Source: Lachnospiraceae bacterium UBA3732
GTDB lineage: Bacteria; Bacillota; Clostridia; Lachnospirales; Lachnospiraceae
Assembly (NCBI GenBank): GCA_002372545.1
Contig: DFHD01000062.1
Coordinates: 1 to 5,918, forward strand
Length of the DNA: 5,918 nucleotides
Direction: 5' to 3'
The notes under the pieces: model-generated
Seen by the model: the letters and a program-made list of their open reading frames with translations, nothing else
The model's database searches: none
Told to the model about the DNA's origin: nothing
In this document: piece by piece, positions 1 to 5,307 of the stretch
Layout: every line of letters begins with the position of its first letter
Numbering within the stretch: position 1 is the first letter of the stretch
Position numbers and translations under genes: made by a program

Positions 1-39
1 GTTTTTACCATCTGTTATCTTATCTTCTCATATCTTCTT

Positions 40-57
40 CATCGCAATTTCGCGATG
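40..57. other. Short hairpin between CIRCE and the left edge
   Basis: CATCGC (40-45) and GCGATG (52-57) form a perfect 6-bp stem with a 6-nt loop. It would lie in the 5' leader of the leftward CIRCE-controlled transcript. No T-run follows on either strand, so it is not a typical terminator. It may be a leader structure or chance. Confidence 0.3.
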
Positions 58-70
58 CCGCCGGTATTTG

Positions 71-97
71 TTAGCACTTCCGGCTTGTGAGTGCTAA
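71..97. promoter_or_regulatory. CIRCE operator (HrcA binding site)
   Basis: The sequence TTAGCACTT-N9-GAGTGCTAA matches the CIRCE consensus TTAGCACTC-N9-GAGTGCTAA at 17 of 18 arm positions, with the exact 9-nt spacer (80-88). CIRCE binds the heat-shock repressor HrcA and in Firmicutes controls groESL and the hrcA-grpE-dnaK-dnaJ operon. It starts 4 nt downstream of a leftward -10 box, so the expected start site of that promoter falls inside it. This is the classic CIRCE layout and suggests that the main target is a minus-strand gene left of the window. It lies upstream of the rightward promoter of the protease gene, so control of that gene is possible but less direct. Confidence 0.9.
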
Positions 98-101
98 AAC
101 C

Positions 102-130
102 ATCATACAACAAAACAGGAAAGATTGCAA
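102..130 (-). promoter_or_regulatory. Leftward promoter feeding the CIRCE operator
   Basis: On the minus strand TTGCAA (130-125) and TATGAT (107-102) are separated by exactly 17 nt. TATGAT matches 5 of 6 bases of the sigma-A -10 consensus and TTGCAA 4 of 6 of the -35. CIRCE follows after 4 nt. The transcript would leave the window leftwards with a leader of about 95 nt or more. No convincing ribosome binding site and start codon are visible before base 1; the ATG at 11-9 has no good Shine-Dalgarno sequence. Confidence 0.65.
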
Positions 131-153
131 TGTTTTCCTTCCGGTGGTATCAT
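125..153 (+). promoter_or_regulatory. Rightward extended -10 promoter of the CPBP protease gene
   Basis: TTGCAA (125-130) and TATCAT (148-153) are 17 nt apart, and TG at 145-146 forms an extended -10 (TGG-TATCAT). The expected start is near 160, giving a 5' leader of about 45 nt before the ATG at 206. The -35 hexamer is the same six base pairs used by the leftward promoter, because TTGCAA is its own reverse complement. Inferred from sequence only. Confidence 0.6.
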
Positions 154-205
154 ATACCCGTGGTTTAAGCCTATTTTCAAAGGCAGGTAAAACAAAGGAG
201 AACCT

Positions 206-1123
206 ATGCAGATAGACAATACCATCATTCCCGTCGATGCAAAAAAAAATACCTCCCGGGTGGGCTTTGCTCTGGTCATCTTCATGATCACCTTCGAGCT
301 TTTCATTCCCGTTCTGATGCAGACTTTGGCTGAATGGCTGCATTTTTCCTATCCCGATGGACCCACGGCAAGGCTGCTCCGGGGCACCTTGCCCATCTAT
401 CTGGTCGCCCTCCCGATCTTCTGGGCGAGCATCCGGAAATTACCGAAATCCACTCCCAACCACCGGACTCCCGATCCGCTCTGGTTTCTGATTTTGATTC
501 CCATCACCCTGTTTTTCATGGTCGTCGGGGGGATCATCGGCGAAGGCGTAAGCGATTTTATAGCCAGCATTACCTCCGCAAAGGTGGAAAACACATCTGT
601 AGATGCCGTCGGACGGGCGCCGATTGTCACACAGTTTATTCTGGCCGTCGTTATCGGCCCCTTTTTCGAGGAGCTTTGCTTCCGCAAGCTTCTGATGGAC
701 AGGCTTATGGCATACTCCAGCCGGAATGCCATTATCCTCTCCGCCGTTACCTTTGCCTTTTTCCATACCAACATACATCAGTTTTTCTATGCTTTCGGCA
801 TCGGTATCGTACTGGCCGGGCTCTACCAGAACACGGGCAACCTGATCTTTCCCTGGGCATTGCACGGCATCGCCAACTTTTTCGGGGGCGTATTTCCCTA
901 CATCCTGCCCGGCCGTTTTTCCAACATTTATTATACGCTTTACCTTTTTGTATGCGCCCTTGGCCTGGTCCTTCTCATTATCTTTTACGACGACACGATC
1001 CGGCCAAAGGATGAGGCCGGAGATCTGCCCCGGAAGGCAACAACCCCGGCCATGTACCTGAATCCAGGCATGTGCACCTTTGCAGTGCTCTGTATTCTGT
1101 TTACGATCCTTTCCGCCATGTAG
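206..1123 (+). CDS. CPBP-family intramembrane metalloprotease (CAAX protease / bacteriocin-processing type)
   Basis: This 305-residue polytopic membrane protein carries the three conserved CPBP motifs. These are EExxxR (E155, E156, R160), FxxxH (F183, H187) and HxxxN (H220, N224). In this family the glutamates and histidines sit within membrane helices and form the metal-dependent active site. Hydrophobic segments lie near residues 19-39, 60-75, 91-113, 140-152, 172-186, 191-206, 241-261 and 286-304. The last segment, after a polar stretch at 262-285, is a C-terminal addition ending at the stop. The start is set by AAAGGAG (194-200), 5 nt before the ATG. The gene is divergent from a CIRCE-controlled promoter and converges on hslO 37 bp away. 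Known relatives serve in prenyl-protein processing, bacteriocin immunity or anti-sigma cleavage; the substrate here cannot be read from the sequence. Fold and family are secure. Confidence 0.92.
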   Translation: MQIDNTIIPVDAKKNTSRVGFALVIFMITFELFIPVLMQTLAEWLHFSYPDGPTARLLRGTLPIYLVALPIFWASIRKLPKSTPNHRTPDPLWFLILIPITLFFMVVGGIIGEGVSDFIASITSAKVENTSVDAVGRAPIVTQFILAVVIGPFFEELCFRKLLMDRLMAYSSRNAIILSAVTFAFFHTNIHQFFYAFGIGIVLAGLYQNTGNLIFPWALHGIANFFGGVFPYILPGRFSNIYYTLYLFVCALGLVLLIIFYDDTIRPKDEAGDLPRKATTPAMYLNPGMCTFAVLCILFTILSAM

Positions 1124-1160
1124 CGCTGCGCCTATTAAAGGCCGCCGGCACTGCGCCTCG
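1124..1160. other. Convergent intergenic gap without a clear terminator
   Basis: This 37-bp GC-rich gap separates the stops of the CPBP protease gene and hslO. The best structure is a 4-bp GCCT/AGGC stem around an ATTAA loop, with no T-tract. I see no convincing intrinsic terminator for either gene, so read-through or factor-dependent termination is possible. Confidence 0.4.
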
Positions 1161-2030
1161 TCACGCCTTGGCCAGAATCTCCTTCAACTCGTCCACGGAG
1201 AAGGTATAATCGGTATTGCAGAAGTCGCAATGCATGGTAACCGGATCTCCGTCTTCGATCATTTCTTCCAGGTTTTCCTTTCCCAGACTGATCAGAACGC
1301 GTTCCACTCTTTCCCGGGAACAGCTGCAGTGATACTCGGTATCCTTTTCCTCCTCAATGATGATGGAGCCAAGGATTTCCCGCATCATGTCCTCCGGCGT
1401 CTTTCCTTTTCTGAAGAATTCCGTAACCGATTCCATACCGGTCAGGCTCTTTTCCAGTCTGCTCACCGTTTCATCCGAAGCAAAAGGCATAAGCTGGATC
1501 AGGAAGCCTCCTGCATGCTGAACCGTAAGGTTTCTGTCGATCAGTACGCCAAGTCCTACAGATGTAGGAATCTGCTCACTGGAAGCGAAATAATAGGTCA
1601 GATCCTCTGCGATCTCGCCGGAAACCAGCTTTGTCTGTCCTACATAGGGCTCTGCCAGGCCGGTATCCCGGATAACAAATAACGTACCCTTTCCGATGGC
1701 GCCGCCCACATCCAGATGGCCGTTGGCCTTCGGGGCATTCCAGACATCTGTAGCCGACACGAGACCCTTTACATGGCAGTGGGCATCCGCCGTCACCGTC
1801 ACCTTGCTGAGGGGTCCGTCGCCCTCGATTCGGAGCGTCAGAACATCCGATTCATTTTTGCACATTGCTCCCATAATGGCACCGGCGGTGAGCAGTCTGC
1901 CCAGCGCAGCTGTACAAACCGGACTCAGTCCATGGGTAGTCCTTGCTGTCTCGCAGATTTCCCTGGTATATGCCGCAAAGAACCGAACCTCCCTGTTCTC
2001 CGTGATGCCTCTTATGATGTGATCCTTCAT
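1161..2030 (-). CDS. hslO: Hsp33 redox-regulated molecular chaperone
   Basis: Hsp33 is a cytosolic holdase kept inactive by zinc bound to four cysteines. Oxidation releases the zinc, unfolds the C-terminal switch and exposes the substrate-binding surface. The product is 289 residues, the usual family length. The C-terminal switch shows CxC (C235, C237) and CxxC (C268, C271) with the expected spacing. The N-terminal core shows family signatures: the GRLLTAGAIMGAM region (44-56), a G-x-GPL segment near 70-74, GGxxGKGTL (109-117) and QHAGGFLIQLMP (171-182). AGGAG (complement of 2040-2044) lies 9 nt before the ATG, fixing the start. It converges with the CPBP protease gene and is divergent from the hydrolase gene. 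With a CIRCE site nearby the left half has a stress-response flavour, but hslO itself shows no CIRCE. Confidence 0.97.
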   Translation of the reverse strand: MKDHIIRGITENREVRFFAAYTREICETARTTHGLSPVCTAALGRLLTAGAIMGAMCKNESDVLTLRIEGDGPLSKVTVTADAHCHVKGLVSATDVWNAPKANGHLDVGGAIGKGTLFVIRDTGLAEPYVGQTKLVSGEIAEDLTYYFASSEQIPTSVGLGVLIDRNLTVQHAGGFLIQLMPFASDETVSRLEKSLTGMESVTEFFRKGKTPEDMMREILGSIIIEEEKDTEYHCSCSRERVERVLISLGKENLEEMIEDGDPVTMHCDFCNTDYTFSVDELKEILAKA

Positions 2031-2112
2031 TGGTCTTATCTCCTCTTAATACTTATTGTGCTTATTGCTATAACTGTTCAGCAGGATGCGGCTCCTTCAG
2101 CCGGCTCCTACT

Positions 2113-2141
2113 ATCATACAGGATTGCGAAGGATTCCACAA
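2113..2141 (-). promoter_or_regulatory. Candidate hslO promoter
   Basis: On the minus strand TTGTGG (2141-2136) and TATGAT (2118-2113) are 17 nt apart. The -10 matches 5 of 6 consensus bases; the -35 matches only TTG. A start near 2106 would give a 5' leader of about 75 nt before the hslO ATG at 2030. It is the best candidate I see in this region, but the weak -35 keeps it tentative. Confidence 0.35.
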
Positions 2142-2166
2142 GAATAATTCTTCAGCTACATTCTCC

Positions 2167-2195
2167 TTGCTACAATCCGCTTATTCTGTTAGAAT
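2167..2195 (+). promoter_or_regulatory. Candidate promoter of the alpha/beta hydrolase gene
   Basis: TTGCTA (2167-2172) and TAGAAT (2190-2195) are 17 nt apart, with TG at 2187-2188 giving an extended -10. The -10 box falls at the start of the first ~60-bp repeat unit. A start near 2202 would leave a leader of about 150 nt containing the other two repeat units. Prediction from consensus only. Confidence 0.4.
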
Positions 2196-2343
2196 ACCCG
2201 TACGGCTAAGAAACGCACCTGAATCTGCAGATGATCACTTCAATGTTACAAGAATGCCCTTACGATTGCGGAAATGCGCCTGCAGATGCAGATGATCACT
2301 TCAATGTTACAAAAATACCCGTACGGCCGAGAAAATACGAGGT
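2187..2343. repeat. Cluster of about three degenerate ~57-61-bp tandem repeats
   Basis: Three units begin at 2187 (57 bp), 2244 (61 bp) and 2305 (truncated), each opening with TGTTA followed by AAT(A/G)CCC. A 26-bp stretch is identical at 2226-2251 and 2287-2312. A 14-bp stretch, AATACCCGTACGGC, is identical at 2193-2206 and 2314-2327. The 61-bp spacing is not a multiple of three, so conserved peptide-like strings appear in different frames, which argues against a translated protein repeat. The cluster occupies most of the space just before the hydrolase start codon. The units contain small palindromes (ATCTGCAGAT at 2223-2232, TGATCA, CGTACG). Function unknown; it could be an operator array, a leader element or a remnant of a dispersed intergenic repeat. 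Confidence 0.8.
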
Positions 2344-2350
2344 ACCTGCC

Positions 2351-3211
2351 ATGTTATACTACGAAAAGCTTCTGAACCCCAATACCTATGAATGGATGCT
2401 CCTGATCCACGGACTCGGGGGAAGCATGAAAACCTGGAAATATCAGACGGAAAAATTCTCTATGGATTACAATCTTCTTATGGTGGATCTGGACGGTCAT
2501 GGAAAGTCAGCCGATAAGAAGCTTTCCTCCCTTTACAAACCCACCTCGACCGTTCGCTCGATCAGACAGATCCTTGCGTACGAGAAGATCGACCGAGTGC
2601 ATATCGTCTCTCTTTCTCTTGGCACACTCATCGCGCTGGAATTTGCCAGAATGTATCCGGAGATGGTGGAATCCCTTGTTCTGGGCGGCGGCATTGTCAA
2701 CCTGACCATCAGCCGCCAGTTCATCCTGAAGGCTGCGGAATTCATGACGAAGCATTTTCCCGCCGGCTTTTCCTATAAGGTCTTTGCCCACATCATCATG
2801 CCGAAAAAGCATCATGAAACATCCCGGAACATCTTTATCCGCGAAGCCCGGAAGCTGAATGCGCCGATGTTCAACAAATGGGTTACCAGCATCGGCATGG
2901 CCAACCGGAGAATGAAACGTACGCTGAAGACCATCCGGAAAAAGAGAATTCCCACCCTTTTTATTTCCGGAAAGGAAGATTACATGTTCCTGAACGGCAT
3001 CAAGGACCTCTGCCGCAGGGCAAAAAGCTTTCAGTTTAATATCCTGCGGAACTGCGGCCATGTGGTCAGCATCGAAAAGTCCGAGCTGTTCAACCGGCTC
3101 ACACTCCGCTTTCTGATGCGCCAGAGGCGGTATATCCCCCTTCCCGTTTTGAATACTGACATCCACAGTAATCCTGACGGTACAGACCATATTCCCGGGA
3201 CAGCTGAATAG
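2351..3211 (+). CDS. Alpha/beta hydrolase fold protein
   Basis: This is a cytosolic hydrolase of the alpha/beta fold, 286 residues from the chosen ATG. The oxyanion-loop motif HGLGGS is at 20-25, and the strand-turn VDLDGHGKS at 45-53. The nucleophile elbow is S87-L-S89-L-G91, with S89 the likely nucleophile in a SxSxG variant of GxSxG. The acid is probably D210 (SGKEDYMF) and the base H237 (NCGHVVSIE). A basic lid region (about 150-200, rich in K, R and H) lies between. GAGG (2339-2342), 8 nt upstream, supports this start. An in-frame ATG at 2231 would read through the intergenic repeats and add 40 residues of no recognisable homology. The family core ends near residue 255; residues 256-286 are encoded over the antisense 3' end of queH. 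Substrate unknown: esterase, lipase or C-C hydrolase activity are all possible. Confidence 0.88.
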   Translation: MLYYEKLLNPNTYEWMLLIHGLGGSMKTWKYQTEKFSMDYNLLMVDLDGHGKSADKKLSSLYKPTSTVRSIRQILAYEKIDRVHIVSLSLGTLIALEFARMYPEMVESLVLGGGIVNLTISRQFILKAAEFMTKHFPAGFSYKVFAHIIMPKKHHETSRNIFIREARKLNAPMFNKWVTSIGMANRRMKRTLKTIRKKRIPTLFISGKEDYMFLNGIKDLCRRAKSFQFNILRNCGHVVSIEKSELFNRLTLRFLMRQRRYIPLPVLNTDIHSNPDGTDHIPGTAE

Positions 3212-3791
3212 ACCGCTTATAACCGTCTTTTTTCTTAAAATCACTGAGCAGAAAGGCCGGAACCCCTTGCTGCCCCTCCGCCCGGAGCTCTTCCATCAGT
3301 CTCACGCCGATCTCATTGATCCAGTCCGCATTCTTATAGGGGCTGATGGAAAGCGTAGTGGTATAATAGTCGAATCCATGCTGCGCGGCATAGCTGATGG
3401 ACTCCCTGAGCCGGAGCTCATAGCAGTCGTAGCACCTTGCTCCCCGTTCGGGAAGCATTTCCCTCCCCTTCGCCATCTCCAGAAACTTCTCCGGTTCATA
3501 TTTTCCTTTTACCAGTTTGATCTCATGTGCAAAGGGCGCAAGCTCCTTCAGCTTCAGAAATTCGAGAAAACGCTTCTCAAATTCCTCTTCCTCCGTTATG
3601 TTCGGATTATAATAGAAAACCGTAATATCAAAGACCTCATGCAGCAGTTCGATCACCCGCGAGCTGCATGGGCAGCAGCAGGCATGCAGAAGGAGCGAAG
3701 GCTTACTTTCTGCATGTTCCCCGTTCCTTTTTTCTGCGATACGCCTTAGCTCCTGTTCCATCCGTCCATAATAATTTCTGTCGTTCACCAT
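3099..3791 (-). CDS. queH: Epoxyqueuosine reductase, QueH type
   Basis: QueH performs the last step of queuosine biosynthesis, reducing epoxyqueuosine to queuosine in the wobble position of GUN-anticodon tRNAs. It is the metal-dependent, non-QueG form. Its signature cysteines are present: HACCCPCSS (C38, C39, C40, C42; usual form CCAPC, here with Cys for Ala), RCYDCY (C120, C123) and YCGC (C209, C211). The TTTLSISPYKN segment (144-154) and the D-F-K-K-K-xGY region (184-191) are also typical. The product is 230 residues. AAAGGG about 7 nt upstream supports the ATG at 3791; M11 is an alternative start with a weaker site. The last 16 residues after the YCGCQYS end are not family-like and lie over the 3' end of the hydrolase gene. 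It is divergent from the 77-residue gene at 3923. Identification is firm. Confidence 0.95.
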   Translation of the reverse strand: MVNDRNYYGRMEQELRRIAEKRNGEHAESKPSLLLHACCCPCSSRVIELLHEVFDITVFYYNPNITEEEEFEKRFLEFLKLKELAPFAHEIKLVKGKYEPEKFLEMAKGREMLPERGARCYDCYELRLRESISYAAQHGFDYYTTTLSISPYKNADWINEIGVRLMEELRAEGQQGVPAFLLSDFKKKDGYKRSIQLSREYGLYRQDYCGCQYSKREGGYTASGASESGV

Positions 3792-3860
3792 GCCCTATCC
3801 CTTTCTCCGCCTGCCTGCATTCTTTTCAGCATAAAAACAAAAAACTATCATTTTTTACAG

Positions 3861-3889
3861 TTGACTTTGTTACATTTTTACAATATAAT
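3861..3889 (+). promoter_or_regulatory. Strong sigma-A promoter of the 77-residue gene
   Basis: TTGACT (3861-3866) and a perfect TATAAT (3884-3889) are separated by exactly 17 nt in an AT-rich stretch. Transcription should begin near 3896, giving a short leader of about 27 nt. This is the closest match to the vegetative consensus in the window. Confidence 0.85.
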
Positions 3890-3908
3890 TGACGTAAAGA
3901 TACATGGG

Positions 3909-3915
3909 AAGGAGG
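3909..3915 (+). promoter_or_regulatory. Near-perfect Shine-Dalgarno of the 77-residue gene
   Basis: AAGGAGG lies 7 nt before the ATG at 3923. Together with the near-consensus promoter just upstream it predicts high expression of the small gene and fixes its start. Confidence 0.9.
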
Positions 3916-3922
3916 GTTTGAC

Positions 3923-4156
3923 ATGACAGTAGAGCAAGCGATAAAAAAATACAAGCTTGAGCCGGTAAATGAATATACTGCCAAGGTCAAGGCCAAGGAG
4001 CTGAATGTTGAAGAAGTCCTTTACATGAACGTTCAGAAGAATAAGTATGCCTATATCATCCGTGACGGTGGGCGCGGGACTATGCTTTATAAGGACGAAA
4101 AAAGCATCTATACCAAGCTGTTCAAGGGTCTCCAGATGATACCGCTTGACACTTGA
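3923..4156 (+). CDS. Small lysine-rich protein of unknown function (77 residues)
   Basis: I do not recognise a family. The product is a 77-residue soluble-looking protein with no signal peptide, membrane segment or cysteine. It begins with an amphipathic MTVEQAIKKYKL segment. A central stretch (about 30-60) of alternating polar and hydrophobic residues looks like beta strands and includes a turn (IIRDGGRGTMLYKDE). It is a real gene on expression evidence: a near-consensus promoter (3861-3889), an AAGGAGG at ideal distance and a strong hairpin 50 bp after the stop. It stands alone, divergent from queH and facing the convergent ispF operon. The signals suggest a monocistronic, well expressed gene. 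A small regulatory or nucleic-acid-binding role is conceivable from the basic composition, but nothing in the sequence proves it. Confidence 0.82.
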   Translation: MTVEQAIKKYKLEPVNEYTAKVKAKELNVEEVLYMNVQKNKYAYIIRDGGRGTMLYKDEKSIYTKLFKGLQMIPLDT

Positions 4157-4203
4157 TCGTTCCATATTAAACAGATTATTTTTCATATGCGGACTCCTTT
4201 CTT

Positions 4204-4240
4204 GGGACGAGCGGATACAGGAATGTATCCGCTCGTTCTT
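4204..4240 (+). terminator. Probable intrinsic terminator of the 77-residue gene
   Basis: A perfect 13-bp stem (4207-4219 paired with 4224-4236) closes on a GGAA tetraloop (4220-4223). Wobble and G-C pairs extend it to about 16 bp. The plus-strand tail TTCTTCGTTCG is T-rich but interrupted, so termination may be imperfect. Read from the minus strand the hairpin is followed by CCCAAGAAAGG with no T-run, so it serves the convergent operon less well, though its strong stem may still act from both sides. Confidence 0.7.
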
Positions 4241-4324
4241 CGTTCGTCCGCTATTCGGCTCATTTACCGGCGCGCCACATCTGCCCATGCTGCGCTGAGG
4301 CTTTGGGAACTATGCGCTATCTGG
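4241..4324. other. Intergenic tail of the minus-strand operon
   Basis: This holds no recognisable gene and no T-tailed hairpin for the minus-strand operon. The only strong structure nearby is the hairpin at 4204-4240. Confidence 0.4.
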
Positions 4325-4825
4325 TCAGATCAGCGACCTCTTCTTCAATACCTGCTTCATCAGCCTCAGTGACTTTTCCGAAAGCTGCAGCAGATGCATT
4401 TCCTTCTTTCCCTTATCTGTCGTGTAAATGGCATATACCGGGGAACTCTCTGTTCCGTCAGTATAATCATATACCGTGTACTCCCCCACCTCCATATCGT
4501 TCTTTGCCTTCGGAGAGTCAGCGGAATCCATGGCCGTGATCACCTCGGACGAGATACTCCGGAGAGGCTTTCTCTTCGTCATGGCAATGATCTTCGTGAG
4601 GTCGATATCTCCGTTCACGATGATATATTCATACTCAAACTTCATGCCCCGGACAGCAAATACCAGAAGCGTGATCCCACCGGCCAGAAGGAAAAGACCC
4701 CATCCGGTGATCATCGTCGTTACAAGCCCCGCCGTGATCACAAGGGCCGCAATGACCACCTTGCCGATCTCGCCGCTGCCGGGTTTTCCTTTTACCAGCT
4801 GTTCTGTATACTGATCTTCTAACAA
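4325..4825 (-). CDS. DUF6106-like small membrane protein, TTG start
   Basis: This is a 166-residue protein with two adjacent membrane helices near residues 21-39 and 43-60, then a cytosolic domain opening with FEYEY (63-67) and NGDIDLTKI (71-79). This layout resembles DUF6106 proteins of clostridia; the family assignment is from memory of that pattern and is moderately sure. Its function is unknown. Translation starts at TTG (4825-4823). A full AGGAGG (complement of 4833-4838) sits 7 nt upstream, inside the end of ispF, and no ATG alternative exists nearby. Only 2 nt separate the ispF stop from this start, so the two are co-transcribed and probably translationally coupled. It is the last gene of the three-gene operon. 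Confidence 0.8.
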   Translation of the reverse strand: MLEDQYTEQLVKGKPGSGEIGKVVIAALVITAGLVTTMITGWGLFLLAGGITLLVFAVRGMKFEYEYIIVNGDIDLTKIIAMTKRKPLRSISSEVITAMDSADSPKAKNDMEVGEYTVYDYTDGTESSPVYAIYTTDKGKKEMHLLQLSEKSLRLMKQVLKKRSLI

Positions 4826-4827
4826 GT

Positions 4828-5307
4828 CTATACCTCCTGCGATTCCAGAAGTGCAATGGACTGGCAGGCTATACCCAGTCCTTCACCGGTAAAGCCCAGC
4901 CCTTCCTCAGTTGTGGCCTTCACATTGATCCGGTCCACATCAATCTCCAGCACCTCTGCCATCAATCTGCGCATTTCGGGAATGTACGGTGCCATCTTCG
5001 GTCTCTGGGCAATAATGGTGGCGTCGATATTGCCGATCCGCCAGCCGGCAGCCCGGACCATTTCCTTCACATGTGCCATAAGCGCAAGGCTGTCTGCCCC
5101 TTTATAGGCAGGGTCAGTATCCGGAAAATGCTGTCCGATATCACCCATGGCCGCCGCACCCAGGATGCTGTCCATCACGGCATGCACCAGGCAGTCCGCA
5201 TCCGAATGACCGATAAGTCCCAGCTCATAGGGGATCTTCACGCCTCCCAGGATCAGGTCTCTGTCCGGTCCAAGCTTATGCACATCATAACCCATTCCGA
5301 TCCTCAT
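4828..5307 (-). CDS. ispF: 2-C-methyl-D-erythritol 2,4-cyclodiphosphate synthase
   Basis: IspF is the fifth enzyme of the MEP isoprenoid pathway. It converts CDP-methylerythritol 2-phosphate to the 2,4-cyclodiphosphate with release of CMP, as a cytosolic trimer. The 159-residue product matches family length and key residues. Metal ligands D8 and H10 lie in GYDVHKL and H42 follows the GHSDAD motif (33-38). GDIGQHFPDTDP (55-66) and KATTEEGLGFTGEGLG (130-145, with T133 and E135) complete the active site. The start at 5307 is preferred over the ATG at 5322: it gives the typical MRIGxGYDVH beginning, has GGAGG 7 nt upstream, and overlaps the upstream stop as ATGA. It sits between two membrane-protein genes; no other MEP gene is in view, so ispD is not adjacent here. 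Confidence 0.97.
   Translation of the reverse strand: MRIGMGYDVHKLGPDRDLILGGVKIPYELGLIGHSDADCLVHAVMDSILGAAAMGDIGQHFPDTDPAYKGADSLALMAHVKEMVRAAGWRIGNIDATIIAQRPKMAPYIPEMRRLMAEVLEIDVDRINVKATTEEGLGFTGEGLGIACQSIALLESQEV

Noticed and set aside
1..70. Open frames reaching the left edge on the plus strand
   Set aside because: They run into CIRCE, have no start in view and a skewed Leu/Ser/Phe composition; the stretch is better explained as the leader of the leftward CIRCE transcript.
334..1014. Long plus-strand open frame inside the CPBP gene, and minus-strand frames at 397-774 and 440-865
   Set aside because: They overlap a gene with intact active-site motifs and a proper ribosome site; their products are compositionally odd (rich in R, H and P) and show no family features.
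2086..2295. Small plus-strand frame through the repeat region whose peptide shares ADDHFNVT with the hydrolase extension
   Set aside because: The shared string only reflects the 61-bp DNA repeat read in two frames; there is no ribosome site and no sign of selection on the protein.
2187..2343. Possible CRISPR array
   Set aside because: Only about three degenerate units, with no alternation of identical short repeats and unique spacers, and no cas genes.
2231..2350. N-terminal extension of the hydrolase from the ATG at 2231
   Set aside because: It would be translated through the degenerate repeats, has no good ribosome site and adds residues before the natural fold start; the ATG at 2351 has GAGG at 8 nt.
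2507..3244. 245-residue minus-strand frame antisense to the hydrolase
   Set aside because: The plus-strand hydrolase has catalytic motifs and a start signal; the minus frame has no recognisable domain and also overlaps queH in another frame.
3267..3749. 160-residue plus-strand frame antisense to queH
   Set aside because: It is a shadow of queH, whose cysteine motifs identify the true frame.
4187..4539. Plus-strand frames at 4187-4372 and 4303-4539
   Set aside because: They have no ribosome site, run through the terminator hairpin and into the antisense of the DUF6106-like gene, and encode low-complexity sequence.
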